Source: Cylindrospermum sp. FACHB-282 (GTDB taxonomy: Bacteria; Cyanobacteriota; Cyanobacteriia; Cyanobacteriales; Nostocaceae). Taken from it: 64,000 bases of DNA. Below the pieces are notes generated by a model. The model had not been told where the DNA came from. It ran no database searches and saw nothing but the letters and a program-made list of their open reading frames with translations. Made by a program: the position numbers and the translations under genes. Positions within the stretch are counted from its first letter, which is position 1; each line of letters opens with the position of its first letter. The stretch is from the NCBI RefSeq assembly GCF_014697195.1, contig NZ_JACJRJ010000005.1:62001-126000 (forward strand), given 5' to 3'. This document shows positions 18,901-32,346 of the stretch, in pieces.

Positions 18901-20171
18901 CCTTGGGTGACGTGAATTTCTTGGTTGTCTAAGGTTTCACCACCCTCTTTTTTCTTAGAAAGTTGCTCCATTTGAGGAAACCCCAAGACCGCACTTTCCG
19001 CTTTTGGTTCTAACACCATGATGCCGTTGGCTTCTACATACAGGGCATCTTCGCCGTGGCGGGTGCGGTAGGGTCTGGTTCTCAGTTTGCGGGGCAGACG
19101 AATGGTGCCATCTGCAAAAGAGCGCACCTGCTGGGCTACTTCTCCCGTGAAGACGCCCCCGGTGTGGAATGTCCGCATAGTCAGCTGGGTACCTGGTTCG
19201 CCAATGCTCTGGGCAGCGATAATTCCCACTGCTTCCCCTAGGTCTACCATTTTGGCATGGGCCAGGCTCCAGCCATAGCAGTGTTGACATACAGAGCGGG
19301 CAGCCTCGCAAGTGAGGGGACTCCGCACTACCACTTCCACCACTCCAGATTTGTGAATTTTCACCGCTAGGTCATCAGATATAGGGGTGTTTCTGGTGGC
19401 TATGAGTTCTTTGGTGGTGGGGTGCACTACATCTTCTGCTAGCACTCTGCCCATGAGCCGGTTTCCTAGGGGAATCAACACTTTAGCCCCTTCTGTCATT
19501 GACCGCACGGGCACGCCTCTGGTGGTGCCGCAGTCAAACTCTCTAATAATTACATCTTGAGACACATCCACCAACCGCCGGGTGAGGTAACCAGAGTCTG
19601 CTGTTCGCAGGGCGGTATCCACCAACCCTTTTCTGGCACCATAAGAAGAAATAATATATTCTGTAACCGTCAGCCCTTCCCGAAAGTTGGTTTTAATTGG
19701 CAAGTCAATAATTTCCCCCTGGGGGTCAGCCATCAGTCCTCGCATGCCCACCAGCTGCCGCACTTGAGAGATGTTGCCCCGGGCCCCAGAGAAGGCCATC
19801 ATATACACCGAGTTGAGGGGGTTGGTTTTTTTAAAATACACCACCACTTCGTCTTTTAGCAGTTCTGAGGTACCATTCCAGGTGTCAATTACCTTTTGGA
19901 ACCGTTCCACTTCAGTGATTTCTCCCCGCTGATAACGGGTCTCTGTGGCGCGGATTTCTTCTTCGGCGGCTTCTAAGAGTCGGCGCTTAGAGGGGGGCAC
20001 CATTAGGTCATCGACGCTGATAGATACCCCGGCTTTGGTGGCGTAGCGAAAGCCTAAATCCTTTAACTTATCCGCCATCACTGCTGTGCGTGCCGTCCCG
20101 TAATTGGTAAACGCCCAGGAAATTAAATTTCTCAGTTGACCCTTGTCAACCACACGATTGCGAAAAATCAT
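15996..20171 (-). CDS. rpoC2: DNA-directed RNA polymerase subunit beta' (C-terminal part, RpoC2)
   Basis: 1391 residues. Cyanobacteria and plastids split beta' in two: this is the C-terminal part. It begins [17 protein letters not shown] and holds the bridge-helix/trigger-loop region ([24 protein letters not shown] near residues 315-340). The large insertion in the trigger loop (about residues 350-1000) typical of cyanobacterial RpoC2 is present, rich in beta sandwich-hybrid motifs. The C-terminus is an unusually acidic tail ([10 protein letters not shown]). It is the last gene of rpoB-rpoC1-rpoC2. The spacer to rpoC1 holds heptad repeats. Secure. Confidence 0.98.
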   Translation of the reverse strand: MIFRNRVVDKGQLRNLISWAFTNYGTARTAVMADKLKDLGFRYATKAGVSISVDDLMVPPSKRRLLEAAEEEIRATETRYQRGEITEVERFQKVIDTWNGTSELLKDEVVVYFKKTNPLNSVYMMAFSGARGNISQVRQLVGMRGLMADPQGEIIDLPIKTNFREGLTVTEYIISSYGARKGLVDTALRTADSGYLTRRLVDVSQDVIIREFDCGTTRGVPVRSMTEGAKVLIPLGNRLMGRVLAEDVVHPTTKELIATRNTPISDDLAVKIHKSGVVEVVVRSPLTCEAARSVCQHCYGWSLAHAKMVDLGEAVGIIAAQSIGEPGTQLTMRTFHTGGVFTGEVAQQVRSFADGTIRLPRKLRTRPYRTRHGEDALYVEANGIMVLEPKAESAVLGFPQMEQLSKKKEGGETLDNQEIHVTQGSTLYVVDGQQVKIGQLLAEVALGGRTTRANTEKAVKDVATDLAGEVQFAEVVPEQKTDRQGNTTITAARGGLIWILSGEVYNLPPGAELVVHNGDAIASNGVLAETKLTTVHGGVVRLPEATPGKSTREIEIITASVVLDQASVTVQSSQGRNNYLVSTGNNQVFNLRATPGTKVQNGQVVAELIDDRYRTTTGGFLKFAGVEVQKKGKAKLGYEVVQGGTLLWIPEETHEVNKDISLLLVEDGQYVEAGTEVVKDIFCQTSGVVEVTQKNDILREVVIKPGSLLMVESTEAVMGLDGTFVQPGEEFQGAVSTELRYIQYIESPEGPALLSRPVVEFAVPSNPDVPSTTTIRQQTGRSIQLRAVQRLPYKDSERVKSVESVELLRTQLVLEIEQEGEQDHNASPLAADIELVPDHNDLFVQSGGTNAAIDHEGTTTEKDSKVCLRLQLVILESLVIRRDISADATQGSTQTTLEVEEGMTIAPGSVVARTQILCKEGGVVRGVKRAAENVRRCLVLRKADMISIPTSTQPKVKKGDLLVEGAQIAPGVLAPESGQVVEVKSTNAAATTQPTALSTQPYAVTLRVGRPYRVSPGAVLQIEDGDLVQRGDNLVLLVFERAKTGDIIQGLPRIEELLEARKPKEACILARRGGELKVVYGDGDEAIAIKVIESNGVVTDYPLGPGQNLMVPDGAHVLAGQPLSDGPSNPHEILEIFFSLGSEDGIYACASHALQKVQTFLVNEVQMVYQSQGIDISDKHIEVIVRQMTNKVRIDDGGDTTMLPGELVELRQVEQVNEAMAITGGARAQYTPVLLGITKASLNTDSFISAASFQETTRVLTEAAIEGKSDWLRGLKENVIIGRLIPAGTGYNAYEETGAIEDYAVLETSGVLDEVDDPLDMVLDDRTARAYNLDVPSLSESSFGNRRTERSILDEEDELIADVESVLVEEDDEEDDYEEGDEDEDDYDDEE

Positions 20172-20185
20172 AGTCGCTCTGCTCC

Positions 20186-20295
20186 AATTAAAAATTACAA
20201 ATTAAAAATTAAAAATTAAGAGAAGAATAAATTAAAAATGAAACTCTAAAAAGTTAGTTCTTTCATTTTTAATTTTTAATTCTTAATTTTTAATT
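20186..20295. repeat. Inverted heptad (AATTAAA) repeats between rpoC1 and rpoC2
   Basis: The left block reads as repeated AATTAAA units and the right block as TTTTTAATTTT units, roughly the reverse complement, so the transcript can fold into a long A-U hairpin. It fills almost the whole 118-base spacer and reaches into the rpoC1 stop codon. It is an STRR-like element of the kind common in heterocystous cyanobacteria. Confidence 0.75.
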
Positions 20296-22167
20296 GCTTA
20301 AGGCTTCTTGAATCGCTTTGTTGTAAATAACTCGACCAGGGGTCGTGCGGATATACTGAGAAAGTAAATTTCCTTTGGCGTCTTGGCGGACGCGACGGAA
20401 TTTATAGAGCAAAGTTCGGGTACCATCGGAGTTTTCTGTCACTTCCAGCGGCTCTGTGTCTGGTTGGTCTGTCTCCATTTCGCCATCAAAGCGCACGTAT
20501 ATATAGGCATGGAGGTCTACTTGCTCCTGCTGGTATGCCATAATCGCATCGTCCAGAGAAGAAAAGTATCCGCCCGCGCCTTTGGTCGCACCGGGATTTT
20601 CTGCCGTCAGATAATATGCCCCCAAAACCATATCTTGGCTGGGAGTAATAATAGGTTTACCTGTCGCCGGGGAGAGGATATTGTTAGAAGCCAGCATCAA
20701 CAGCCTAGCCTCTGCCTGACTTTCCAAAGACAGAGGCACATGCACCGCCATTTGGTCACCGTCGAAGTCGGCGTTAAAAGCCGGACAGACCAGAGGGTGC
20801 AGCTGAATTGCCCTACCCTCTACCAAAATCGGCTCAAAAGACTGAATCCCCAAACGGTGCAGAGTCGGGGCACGGTTGAGCAACACCGGGTGCCCCTCAA
20901 TCACTTCTTCCAGCACATCCCACACACTGGGGTCGTTGCGCGATATCAGCTTTTTAGCCGCCTTAATATTGTTCACCATGCCGCTTCTAATTAGGCGGTT
21001 AATCACAAAAGGTTGAAATAGCTCAATGGCCATTTCTCTCGGCAACCCGCACTGGTGAATCTTTAGCTTTGGCCCCACCACAATTACCGAACGCCCCGAA
21101 TAGTCCACCCGTTTGCCCAACAGGTTTTGGCGGAACCGTCCTTGCTTGCCTTCAATAATGTCTGAGAGAGACTTGAGCGGGCGGTTGTTAGCCCCCACCA
21201 CAGTCCTACCCCGGCGACCGTTGTCAATTAAAGCATCCACCGCCTCTTGCAGCATCCGCTTTTCGTTGCGGACAATAATTTCTGGTGCCAAAATTTCTTG
21301 CAGTCGCGCCAAGCGGTTGTTGCGGTTAATTACCCGGCGATATAAGTCATTTAAGTCGCTGGTGGCAAACCGACCGCCATCTAGCTGCACCATGGGGCGC
21401 AAATCGGGGGGAATCACGGGGATGACCGCCATCACCATCCACTCTGGTTTAGAACCGGTGGCAATGAAGTTGTCAATCACCCGCAGCCGCTTAATTAGCT
21501 TCGCCCGCTTTTGTCCCTTGGCGTTGCCAATTTCTTCTCGCAGGCTCTCTGCCTCTTGCTCTAGGTTAATATCTGCCAGCAACCTTAAGAGGGCCTCAGC
21601 CCCAATGCCCACCTCTACCCCTACCAGGAGTGAGTCTTCGCTATAGATTTGGTCTTCAATTTCTAGCCACTGGTCTTCACTCAGCAGCTGCTTGTAGCTG
21701 AGAGTGTCGGCATTGCCAGGGCTAAGGACACAATAAGAGTTGAAGTAGACAATTTGCTCTACATCCCGCAGGGGCATATCTAGCAAAATAGCAATGTAGC
21801 TAGGGATGCCCTTGAGATACCACACGTGGGCCACAGGAGCCGCGAGTTTAATAAAGCCCATGCGGTGGCGGCGCACCCGTGACTCGGTCACCTCTACCCC
21901 GCAGCGTTCGCAGACTATGCCACGGTGACGCACCCGCTTGTATTTGCCACAGTGGCATTCCCAATCTTTCGCCGGGCCAAAGATGCGCTCGCAAAACAAG
22001 CCATCCATCTCTGGCTTCAGGGTGCGGTAGTTTATAGTCTCTGGCTTGGTCACCTCACCAACTACCTGACCATTAGGCAAGGTACGCTCCCCCCACTGGC
22101 GGATGCGCTCTGGAGAAGCTAACCCGATTTTGACGTAGTCAAACTGATTAGTTTGGGCGTGTCTCAT
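20290..22167 (-). CDS. rpoC1: DNA-directed RNA polymerase subunit gamma (RpoC1)
   Basis: 625 residues, the N-terminal part of the split beta' subunit. The N-terminal zinc-binding cysteines are seen in [26 protein letters not shown] (Cys pairs at about 71-89). The clamp and the catalytic loop with three Mg-binding Asp ([12 protein letters not shown], near 470) are intact. RpoC1 assembles with RpoC2, RpoB and RpoA into the polymerase core. It lies 140 bases after rpoB, with STRR heptads in the spacer. Secure. Confidence 0.98.
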   Translation of the reverse strand: MRHAQTNQFDYVKIGLASPERIRQWGERTLPNGQVVGEVTKPETINYRTLKPEMDGLFCERIFGPAKDWECHCGKYKRVRHRGIVCERCGVEVTESRVRRHRMGFIKLAAPVAHVWYLKGIPSYIAILLDMPLRDVEQIVYFNSYCVLSPGNADTLSYKQLLSEDQWLEIEDQIYSEDSLLVGVEVGIGAEALLRLLADINLEQEAESLREEIGNAKGQKRAKLIKRLRVIDNFIATGSKPEWMVMAVIPVIPPDLRPMVQLDGGRFATSDLNDLYRRVINRNNRLARLQEILAPEIIVRNEKRMLQEAVDALIDNGRRGRTVVGANNRPLKSLSDIIEGKQGRFRQNLLGKRVDYSGRSVIVVGPKLKIHQCGLPREMAIELFQPFVINRLIRSGMVNNIKAAKKLISRNDPSVWDVLEEVIEGHPVLLNRAPTLHRLGIQSFEPILVEGRAIQLHPLVCPAFNADFDGDQMAVHVPLSLESQAEARLLMLASNNILSPATGKPIITPSQDMVLGAYYLTAENPGATKGAGGYFSSLDDAIMAYQQEQVDLHAYIYVRFDGEMETDQPDTEPLEVTENSDGTRTLLYKFRRVRQDAKGNLLSQYIRTTPGRVIYNKAIQEALSN

Positions 22168-22170
22168 GTT

Positions 22171-22307
22171 GGGTAATAGGTAATAGGTAATAGGTAATAG
22201 GTAATTAGGTAATAGGTAATAGGTAATAGGGGGAAACAGGTCATATTCTAAGAGGTGATTTCTTTTTTTTACCCGTTACCCGTTACCCATTACCCATTAC
22301 CCATTAC
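22171..22307. repeat. STRR heptads in inverted arrangement between rpoB and rpoC1
   Basis: Block one (22171-22231) is a run of TAATAGG units, with one extra T breaking the phase near 22205. Block two (22271-22307) is TACCCGT/TACCCAT units. GGGTAA of block one can pair with TTACCC of block two, so the spacer transcript can fold back. The element ends at the rpoB stop codon. Confidence 0.85.
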
Positions 22308-25640
<3,333 letters not shown>

Positions 25641-26214
25641 GCCTCTACCTTTGTCAACCTGGTTAAACTTTCCCTTGGACACTGCTGTGGGACGGTTCCC
25701 GATCCTAGCTAGTGTCCGTAGCTGTTGGGGAACTTCTCCTTACACCACCCGAAGAATACAGGTGTGGGCAAACGCAGTCATTAAATCTGGATTGGGCGAT
25801 TCTTACAAGGGGGTAATCGCCCCTGATGGGGAGCAAGGAACGCTAAAATCCAACTGTGGTATTGATTCAACAACTGCAGATGGAAGAAAAGTTGCTGAGT
25901 TTGATTAAGATTCCTCACTTCCCCCTCCAAAAAGCGCGTTAATTAATTTATGCAGATCTACACTGTTGTGTCTTCAAAACACCTCGTCTATACTCACAGT
26001 GAGAAGAGCTAAAACTGAGGAATTGGCGAGAGTAGGCTCGCTTATCTGTCTGGCTCGATTTTGGTTTCTTTGTACTCACAAGACGATTACGTTTAACAAT
26101 TTTCTATAGATTCAATACACATTCATCCGCTGCCATACGAACATACTCTTCTTTCAACCTAGATTGTCACGATTTGTCATCTATTGAGAGCATCCGAAGA
26201 GTAGAGATAGGAGG
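25641..26214 (-). promoter_or_regulatory. Untranslated leader and promoter region of rpoB
   Basis: About 570 bases separate rpoB from the next feature. On the minus strand GGGCGATT and AATCGCCC form an 8-bp hairpin near 25794-25828. The long spacing suggests a leader with regulation, but I see no known riboswitch or protein-binding motif. No credible gene lies here; an open frame on the plus strand is antisense to the leader and has no family features. Confidence 0.35.
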
Positions 26215-26532
26215 ATGTCCATAAAGTTTTGGATTGAGAAATTTAATCCAAATAAAGAAAATCACAAATCTCCAATTGATACGGTCAAGTTGATAACAGC
26301 ACAAAATCAAGCGATTGAGTTATCTGTTCCTTCCTTTATCATTATGGCGCAAGCTAAATATTTTGGAGGCGACGATCTTAGCATATTTTTGTCTGCAAAG
26401 GATTTTTATTTTTTGAACCCACAACTGACACCTATGAATTGGGTACAGTTTATAATACCAAACCGAATAATTCACAGGCGTTCTGGGTGGTTTGAGCGGC
26501 GATCGCCTCTACCGTTTCCCCGCGCAGCCTAG
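26215..26532 (+). CDS. Small hypothetical protein, doubtful
   Basis: 105 residues, [19 protein letters not shown] onward, with a moderately hydrophobic middle ([17 protein letters not shown]). AGGAGG lies directly against the ATG, too close for normal initiation. The last 27 codons overlap the 3' end of tatD on the other strand and become Arg/Pro rich, which suggests read-through into antisense sequence. I do not recognise a family. It could be the intact front of a truncated gene. Confidence 0.25.
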   Translation: MSIKFWIEKFNPNKENHKSPIDTVKLITAQNQAIELSVPSFIIMAQAKYFGGDDLSIFLSAKDFYFLNPQLTPMNWVQFIIPNRIIHRRSGWFERRSPLPFPRAA

Positions 26533-27235
26533 CTAATTGCTCCGCGACATAACGGACATAGGACGGCTCATTACGTCCTTGGCCCCGTTTGGGTACTGGA
26601 GCTAGGAAAGGGCAATCTGTTTCTATTAGTAGGCGATCGCTGCTCACCATAGCTGCTGCACTTTGGATAGCTTTAGCATTTTTGAACGTTACTGTTCCAC
26701 TAAAGCTGATGAAAAAGCCTAGGTCGAGAAACCATTGGGTTTCTTCTGGCGTTCCACCCCAACAATGCATTACACCCCGCACCCTTTCTCCTTTGTCATC
26801 CTGCCATTCTTGCAACACGGCTCTTACCTGTGGTGCTGCATCACGACAGTGAATAATCACTGGTAAGTTGAGTTGACTAGCCACGCCTAATTGCGCTTCA
26901 AACACTATGCGTTGTAGCTCATAGTTATTTGCTTTGTAAAAATCTAGCCCCATTTCCCCAATTGCGACCACTTTGGAGTCAGAACTAGCAAGAGTTTGTA
27001 TTTTATCGGCTGTTTCGCAATTCCATTTATTAGCATCTAGAGGATGTAATCCAACGGCAAAGCTGAGTTCGGGAAACTGGTGCGCTATGGCTTGAATGCT
27101 GGAAAACTCCTCTGGGTGAACGCAGGAATGTACTAAATGCACTACACCTGCTTCTTGCCACCGGGAGCGTACGGTTGCTAAGTCCGGCTGGAAAAGGTCA
27201 AAGTTGAGATGAACGTGGGTGTCTATCAGCTGCAT
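26450..27235 (-). CDS. tatD: TatD-family metal-dependent hydrolase (DNase)
   Basis: 261 residues, canonical size for the TatD TIM barrel. Metal ligands are visible in order: the HxH of DTHVHLNF (about 5-9), Glu in GEMGLDF (about 94), His in VIIHCRDA (about 130), His in VMHCWGG, and Asp in [11 protein letters not shown] (about 208). Members act as 3'-5' exonuclease or D-amino-acyl-tRNA deacylase-like hydrolases. The gene lies between rpsT and rpoB, an order conserved in cyanobacteria. Cellular role here is by family only. Confidence 0.93.
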   Translation of the reverse strand: MQLIDTHVHLNFDLFQPDLATVRSRWQEAGVVHLVHSCVHPEEFSSIQAIAHQFPELSFAVGLHPLDANKWNCETADKIQTLASSDSKVVAIGEMGLDFYKANNYELQRIVFEAQLGVASQLNLPVIIHCRDAAPQVRAVLQEWQDDKGERVRGVMHCWGGTPEETQWFLDLGFFISFSGTVTFKNAKAIQSAAAMVSSDRLLIETDCPFLAPVPKRGQGRNEPSYVRYVAEQLARLRGETVEAIAAQTTQNACELFGLVL

Positions 27236-27288
27236 GGTTTAGTCATTAGTCCTAAAAGTCATTAGCTAATAACTAATGACTTTTAGGA

Positions 27289-27585
27289 CTACTGTGCTGT
27301 TTGCGTGAGTGGTTTTAGTCTGTGAGCCAATTGAGACTTTTTCCTGGCCCCGTTGTTGGGGTGAAGAATGCCCCGCTTTACAGCTTTATCGATTTTGCTA
27401 TACGCCTCGGACATCCGAGCCTGTACTGCTTGTTCTGATTCTGGGGTAGGATTAGCTGTATAGACTTCAACAGCATAATGGTATTTCTTCATCAGCGTCT
27501 TTACTGCTGATTTGTAAGTTTTATTACGCAGCCGGTTGCGTTCTGCGATTTGGGCGCGCTTAAGAGCAGATTTTGTATTCGCCAC
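27289..27585 (-). CDS. rpsT: 30S ribosomal protein S20
   Basis: 98 residues with a GTG start at [18 protein letters not shown], the family N-terminus; an upstream ATG (27618) would add eleven unusual residues ([11 protein letters not shown]) and is less likely. It is helical and basic throughout ([29 protein letters not shown]). S20 binds 16S rRNA early in 30S assembly. It precedes tatD by 53 bases on the same strand. Secure. Confidence 0.96.
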   Translation of the reverse strand: MANTKSALKRAQIAERNRLRNKTYKSAVKTLMKKYHYAVEVYTANPTPESEQAVQARMSEAYSKIDKAVKRGILHPNNGARKKSQLAHRLKPLTQTAQ

Positions 27586-28313
27586 AGTCAATTCCAAAAA
27601 GACTATTAATATGTACACACACTACTAGACTTACTAATATAGCATCTATATTGCCAATATTAGAATTTCTGCCAAAAAAAGTCCCCAGGACTGAATTTTT
27701 CACAACAGCAGCCAAGAAACTACTTTCACAACCAAGTAGGACAGTGCGCCACAAACAATAAGGATATGTGGTTAACCCAGGAAATGAGTTAGAATAAATT
27801 ACCCGAATATTTATAGTAACCCTAACTCACGACCACCTAAGCAAACGGTGCAACGGCTAATTCAGTACGTCCCCAAAAGAGGACGTATTGTTTGAGAGTT
27901 TTCTTGAGACCCGAACTGTCGTGTCTCAAAAAGTTTCAGGGAATAAAATCGAAAAATCAGCGAAAATTATACTCAGACCCTACCCCTATTAAACCAAGGG
28001 GCTGGATCTGTAAACACAGCACCTTTGCTTCGTCGGGAGTGAGGAGTGGAGTTAAAGGGTAGTGGGAGGAGGCATACCCGCTCCCTGGGGTAGCTCGAAG
28101 GACTTGCCACCAGGGTAAGCCTGTGGCAGTCAATCAGACCAAGAAATGAAGTTGCCTTATAGAGCAATCTTTGTGCTGGCAACTATGTGAGTATCAAAAA
28201 AATCCAGGTTAAGCTAGAGAAGAGGATTAGGGTAAGCTTGACACCCCAGTGGGTAAAGAGCAAGACTAATTCTCAGGCGAGAATATTCTAAATTTTGGCA
28301 TTGTCCTTACTCC
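27586..28313. other. Intergenic region between rpsT and hisD with hairpins
   Basis: About 730 bases. Near 27868-27890 ACGTCC and GGACGT form a small hairpin; near 27903-27935 TTGAGAC and GTCTCAA form another. From about 28070 to 28190 the plus strand has a hairpin-rich stretch with GGAGGAGGCATACCCGCTCC, then TTGCCAC/GTGGCAG around AGGGTAAGCCT. This looks like a structured RNA or an IS-end relic. No known RNA family could be assigned by eye, and no gene is visible. Confidence 0.35.
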
Positions 28314-29615
28314 ATGCTGCGAATCATTACTCAGCAGGCAGACGTCAGAGCAGAACTACAACGTATCTGCGATCGCACCCACGATGAACAGGTGCTTCAC
28401 AAAGAAGCAACGGTGCGGGAAGTATTGCAAGCAGTCAAGCGCCAAGGCGATAAAGCTGTGTTGCATTATACAGCCGAATTTGACCACCAAACCCTGAAGC
28501 CAGAAGAACTACGTGTTTCAGGCTCCGAACTGGATGCAGCCTACCAACAAGTGTCGAAGGAGTTGCTCCAGGCGATTCGGCTGGCTTGCCGCCAAATTGA
28601 AGCGTTTCACCGTCAGCGGGTACCAAAAAGCTGGGTACACTTTGGCGATGATGAAGTAGTGCTGGGCAAACGCTACACCCCTGTAGACCGGGCGGGTTTA
28701 TATGTGCCTGGTGGCCGCGCTGCCTATCCCAGCACAGTGTTGATGAATGGGATTCCGGCGAAGGTAGCTGGTGTACCCCGTGTGGTGATGGTAACACCAC
28801 CAGGAGTAGGAAAAGCAATTAACCCAGCAGTTTTGGTAGCTGCCCAAGAAGCAGGGGTGCAAGAAATTTATCGCGTTGGGGGGGCGCAAGCTGTTGCCGC
28901 TTTAGCCTACGGCACAGAAACGATTCCGAAAGTCAATGTGATTACCGGACCAGGTAACATTTATGTCACCCTAGCGAAAAAACTTGTCTATGGCACCGTG
29001 GGCATCGATTCTTTGGCCGGACCGAGCGAAGTGTTAATTATTGCTGATGAACACGCAAATCCTGTGCTGATTGCCGCTGACTTGTTGGCCCAAGCCGAAC
29101 ATGACCCGATGGCGGCAGCGATTTTGTTGACAACAGACGCTACTTTAGCGAAAAACGTGCAAGTAGCTGTAGAAAGACAACTGGTAGATCACCCACGGCG
29201 CCTAGACACAGAAAAAGCGATCGCACACTACGGCTTGATTGTCGTTGTGGAATCGCTGGAAGCAGCCGCAGAACTCTCGAATGAATTTGCCCCCGAACAC
29301 CTGGAGTTAGAAATCAAAGACCCTTGGTCTCTAATTCCCCAAATTCGTCATGCCGGGGCCATCTTCTTGGGTTACTCTACACCAGAAGCTGTAGGAGACT
29401 ATTTGGCAGGTCCTAACCACACCTTGCCCACTTCTGGTGCAGCCCGCTATGCTTCAGCCTTAGGCGTGGAAACCTTCCTAAAACACTCCAGTATCATCCA
29501 ATACTCACAAACCGCACTGCAAAAAGTAGCTGGTGCCATTGACGTACTAGCAACAGCTGAGGGCTTACCCTCCCACGCCGATTCAGTACGACGCCGAATT
29601 CAGCAAGAGGAGTGA
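28314..29615 (+). CDS. hisD: Histidinol dehydrogenase
   Basis: 433 residues. HisD oxidises L-histidinol to L-histidine in two NAD-dependent steps, the end of histidine biosynthesis. Family motifs are clear: VDRAGLYVPGGRAAYPS, VGGAQAVAALAYGTETIP, ITGPGNIYVTLAKK, DSLAGPSEVLIIAD, the zinc ligands in AQAEHDPMA and in FAPEHLEL, and GDYLAGPNHTLPTSG near the C-terminus. It starts 12 bases after TCCTTACTCC, without a strong ribosome site. It stands alone, as his genes usually do in cyanobacteria. Confidence 0.97.
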   Translation: MLRIITQQADVRAELQRICDRTHDEQVLHKEATVREVLQAVKRQGDKAVLHYTAEFDHQTLKPEELRVSGSELDAAYQQVSKELLQAIRLACRQIEAFHRQRVPKSWVHFGDDEVVLGKRYTPVDRAGLYVPGGRAAYPSTVLMNGIPAKVAGVPRVVMVTPPGVGKAINPAVLVAAQEAGVQEIYRVGGAQAVAALAYGTETIPKVNVITGPGNIYVTLAKKLVYGTVGIDSLAGPSEVLIIADEHANPVLIAADLLAQAEHDPMAAAILLTTDATLAKNVQVAVERQLVDHPRRLDTEKAIAHYGLIVVVESLEAAAELSNEFAPEHLELEIKDPWSLIPQIRHAGAIFLGYSTPEAVGDYLAGPNHTLPTSGAARYASALGVETFLKHSSIIQYSQTALQKVAGAIDVLATAEGLPSHADSVRRRIQQEE

Positions 29616-29740
29616 TTTGGAATGCTTGATTTTGTCCTATACTTTTGGCAAAAGTCACTCTGCGGCTGCAAAGTAAAAGTCTGTAGCTATACAAACTAAC
29701 TTTGCATCTGGGAAATTGTTAGTATAGCTAGCAAATAAGG

Positions 29741-29939
29741 TGATCCCCTGAGGCACACAGTTATCAGTTGCTCAAAAGTTGAGCTTCGCAAAGTTTGCGG
29801 GAGCCAACCTATAGTATGCTGTTAACCAGTAAGACTACGGCTCGGTTAGGAAACTAACGTGTAAAGCCTCAGTAGGGGCAAACGAAAGGGCTGTGTTCAG
29901 CCCAAGAATCCCCTGCTATAAAGCTTAGGGGAGCGTCAA
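29741..29939 (+). mobile_element. Orphan IS200/IS605-type right end (omega-RNA-like) before uspA
   Basis: This 200-base segment is highly structured. CCCCTGAGGC (29746-29755) can pair with GCCTCAG-TA-GGGG (about 29866-29879). GGGCTGTGTTCAGCCC is a local hairpin, and the terminal hairpin TCCCCTGCT/AGCTTAGGGGA (29909-29932) is followed by GCGTCAAG. The wording AAGAATCCCC, stem, GGGGAGCGTCAA matches the ends I know from tnpB-bearing elements of cyanobacteria, where the omega RNA ends. The decayed element at 37316 ends the same way (GAGAATCCCACAG to GTGGGAGCATCAAT). No transposase remains. It ends about 30 bases before the uspA start, so it is probably part of the uspA leader today. Confidence 0.5.
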
Positions 29940-29971
29940 GTAAGGGGTCTACTCTTGAGGAGACGAGAGCA

Positions 29972-30403
29972 GTGGTAAAAACTATTTTGGTAGCTCTGGA
30001 TGGCTCGGAAATAGCAGAACGAGTAATTCAGACTTTAGATGATTTGGTGCTGCCAACAGACACCAGAGTTATTCTCTGCCATGTATTTCCCACGCCAGAG
30101 TCAGAGATGGAACTACCCGCTGATCGCCCCCTTGCGGAGCCACCAACATTTCCTTATTTCCAGATTGAAAAACAGCTGCAATCCTACCAGGAGCAGTTGT
30201 CAGTCAACAGTGAATTAGAGCTGGTAACTGGCGATCCTGCTGATGAGATTATTCGCCTTGCTAATATTTACAAGGCTGATTTAGTGATCATTGGTAGTCG
30301 CGGGTTAACTGGGATGAAGCGAATTGTCCAGGGTTCTGTTAGTAGTCAAGTGGTGGAAGAGGCTGATTGTTCAGTACTAGTGGTAAAACCAAGTAAAAGT
30401 TAA
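29972..30403 (+). CDS. Universal stress protein, UspA family
   Basis: 143 residues with a GTG start; TTGAGGAGACG lies 8-15 bases upstream. The alpha/beta fold starts KTILVALDGSEIAERVIQ, and the ATP-binding motif G-x2-G-x9-G-S is intact (GSRGLTGMKRIVQGSVSS, about 115-132). Members of this ATP-binding group respond to stress or starvation; the partner is unknown. The leader is made of an IS-end relic, which may have changed its expression. A strong terminator follows at 30536. Confidence 0.93.
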   Translation: MVKTILVALDGSEIAERVIQTLDDLVLPTDTRVILCHVFPTPESEMELPADRPLAEPPTFPYFQIEKQLQSYQEQLSVNSELELVTGDPADEIIRLANIYKADLVIIGSRGLTGMKRIVQGSVSSQVVEEADCSVLVVKPSKS

Positions 30404-30535
30404 AATTACAAGTCATTGGAGCAGCCGATGTCTTGTAAATTGACCCTCATCCTAGAAGGGTGGGGCTACACAAACTTTCGTCCGCCTACGCGGACTAATA
30501 TAAATATAGCCTAGCTCGGCGTAGATATGTTTACA

Positions 30536-30568
30536 GCCCAAAATTTGGTAAATTTTGGGCGCTTTTTT
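30536..30568 (+). terminator. Terminator after uspA
   Basis: GCCCAAAATTT and AAATTTTGGGC form a perfect 11-bp stem followed by GC and six T. A short palindrome TCCGCCTACGCGGA, a dispersed repeat, lies just before it (30480-30494). Confidence 0.88.
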
Positions 30569-30642
30569 GCCAAGATTTTTCAACATTCAACATTTATTGG
30601 ACTGATGCCAATGTGTGTCACTATAACCAGGAAATGGGACTA

Positions 30643-32148
30643 TCATTGCTTGACCCATTGATTAAGAGTTATACCTAAAAACTGTTCCAGTTGAGTAATA
30701 CTATTAAGATGATTAATAGTAGCACTAAGTTCTTGATTTTTAGCATCAACTAAACTTTTTTCAAAATCAATAATATCTGTCATAGAAATATTACTACCTA
30801 ACCGCATTCTTTCTTTAGCATTAATAACTTTTGTTTCTGCTAATTGTCGGGCTTGCTGTGCTAATTTAATTTGTTTAAAAGTATCTTGAGAATTACGAAT
30901 TTTAGTTTTTAATTCTTCATTAAGATTTTCTTTAGCTTTTTCATAAGTTAGATTAGCACTTTGCAAGCCAATCTGACTTTTTTTTACTGCATTATTTTGG
31001 CTTAAATTTCCAAATTCACGACTTAAGGTAAAAGATGAATTTAAGTCACCTGTATCTTGAGTATTAGTAGCACTATTAAAACCATAACTTAAGTTAAATT
31101 GTAAATCTAACTTCTGTTGATTTTCTGCTTCATTTATACCAAATTTTGCATCTTCTACACCATTTAAAGCACTGAGATAACCACTATTATTAGCTAAAGC
31201 TAATTCTAACATTTCTGCAAAACTAGGTAAATTTAAAGTTGCTGGAGTAATAGGAGTTTCAATAGCAATCAGCTTCTTTGGTACAGGTAAGTCTAACAAT
31301 TTATTTAAATCAGCAATTGCTTGCTCTAAGCTTCCTTGTGTATTAACTAAGTCTACTTCTTTTTGAGCAATGTCTGATTGACGCTCAATGAGGTTATTTT
31401 TGGCAATTCTACCAAATTCAAAAAGTGCTTGTAATCTTTCTAAATCTTTTTTAGAACTTGCAACAGATAATTGTTCAATTTTTAACCTTTCTTGTGCTAG
31501 CAATAAGTCCCTGTAACTTAATATTGTATCAGTAATTGTTTGGCTAATGTTATTTTTAAAAGTTAAAATATTAACTTTTTCTGTTAATCTAGCTCTTTTA
31601 ATAGAAATGGTATTAAACCGTGTGCCAAATCCCCTTAATAAGGGTTGGCTAAAATTAAAACTCATGCTTTGACTGAGCATATTTGTATCTAATGAGTTAT
31701 TTTGTGATAACTGGCTTTGCCCTTGCAATGTTAAACTAAGATTAGCACCAGTAGGAATTTCTAAATTCAACTTAGCACTTAAATTAGCGGTTTGATTATT
31801 GCTTCGGTTCTCTCCAGATTGAGAATTATTAAAATTAAGAGAAAGTTCTGGAGTAAATTTAGGATTAAACTGAGATTCAGTTTCAGCTAATTGTTTTTTA
31901 TCTAAAATGCGCTGGAGATAAACTAGTTTTAAGTCCCGATTATTTTCCAAGGCTAAATAAACTGCGTCAGCTAAATTTAATGGTAATTCATTACTAGAAT
32001 TATCTAGTATCTGTAACTTAGTAGCAGAACTTACTATTGGAGTTTTTAGCTTTTCTTGACTAGGGATATCTTGACATTTTCCTAGACTAGGAAATAGCAG
32101 AGTTAACAACAGAAATAAAGATGAACCTTGAAATAAAAAATGATTCAT
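30643..32148 (-). CDS. TolC-like outer-membrane efflux protein
   Basis: 501 residues. A signal peptide (FLFQGSSLFLLLTLLFPSLG) precedes two homologous OEP halves rich in coiled coil: the first starts LNLADAVYLALENNRDLKLVYLQR, the second LPSFAEMLELALANNSGYLSALNGVED. The beta-barrel strands carry GANLSLTLQGQSQLSQ-type sequences. It forms the trimeric exit duct for a tripartite pump. It lies 198 bases after a MacB-type permease and the adaptor, on the same strand, so the three are an efflux or export operon. The operon is AT-rich compared with neighbours. Confidence 0.92.
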   Translation of the reverse strand: MNHFLFQGSSLFLLLTLLFPSLGKCQDIPSQEKLKTPIVSSATKLQILDNSSNELPLNLADAVYLALENNRDLKLVYLQRILDKKQLAETESQFNPKFTPELSLNFNNSQSGENRSNNQTANLSAKLNLEIPTGANLSLTLQGQSQLSQNNSLDTNMLSQSMSFNFSQPLLRGFGTRFNTISIKRARLTEKVNILTFKNNISQTITDTILSYRDLLLAQERLKIEQLSVASSKKDLERLQALFEFGRIAKNNLIERQSDIAQKEVDLVNTQGSLEQAIADLNKLLDLPVPKKLIAIETPITPATLNLPSFAEMLELALANNSGYLSALNGVEDAKFGINEAENQQKLDLQFNLSYGFNSATNTQDTGDLNSSFTLSREFGNLSQNNAVKKSQIGLQSANLTYEKAKENLNEELKTKIRNSQDTFKQIKLAQQARQLAETKVINAKERMRLGSNISMTDIIDFEKSLVDAKNQELSATINHLNSITQLEQFLGITLNQWVKQ

Positions 32149-32346
32149 AAACTTTTGATGATCAATTTTAGGAATTTTGCCACAAATTTAGTATTTTTCT
32201 AGGGTTTTCGATAGTTTGGTGATACGTCAGGAGAGACATCCTACTCATAGGATGCTGGAAAAATTAGCTAATTTGCTATTTCTTGTCAATGGGTAATTAC
32301 TGAATTACTTTAAGCTTAGGCTTTTGATTAATTTAACTAAATTTAG

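Noticed and set aside
18955-19311. Long antisense frames within rpoB, rpoC1 and rpoC2
   Set aside because: They are shadows of strongly coding sequence, lack ribosome sites and show skewed Pro/Arg/Ser composition.
22169-22307. A CRISPR array in the rpoB-rpoC1 spacer
   Set aside because: Units are seven bases without spacers; this is an STRR.
29741-29939. Riboswitch controlling uspA
   Set aside because: The fold invites it, but none of the conserved cores I know (cobalamin, c-di-AMP, glutamine, guanidine, Mn) can be found, and the tail fits an IS end.
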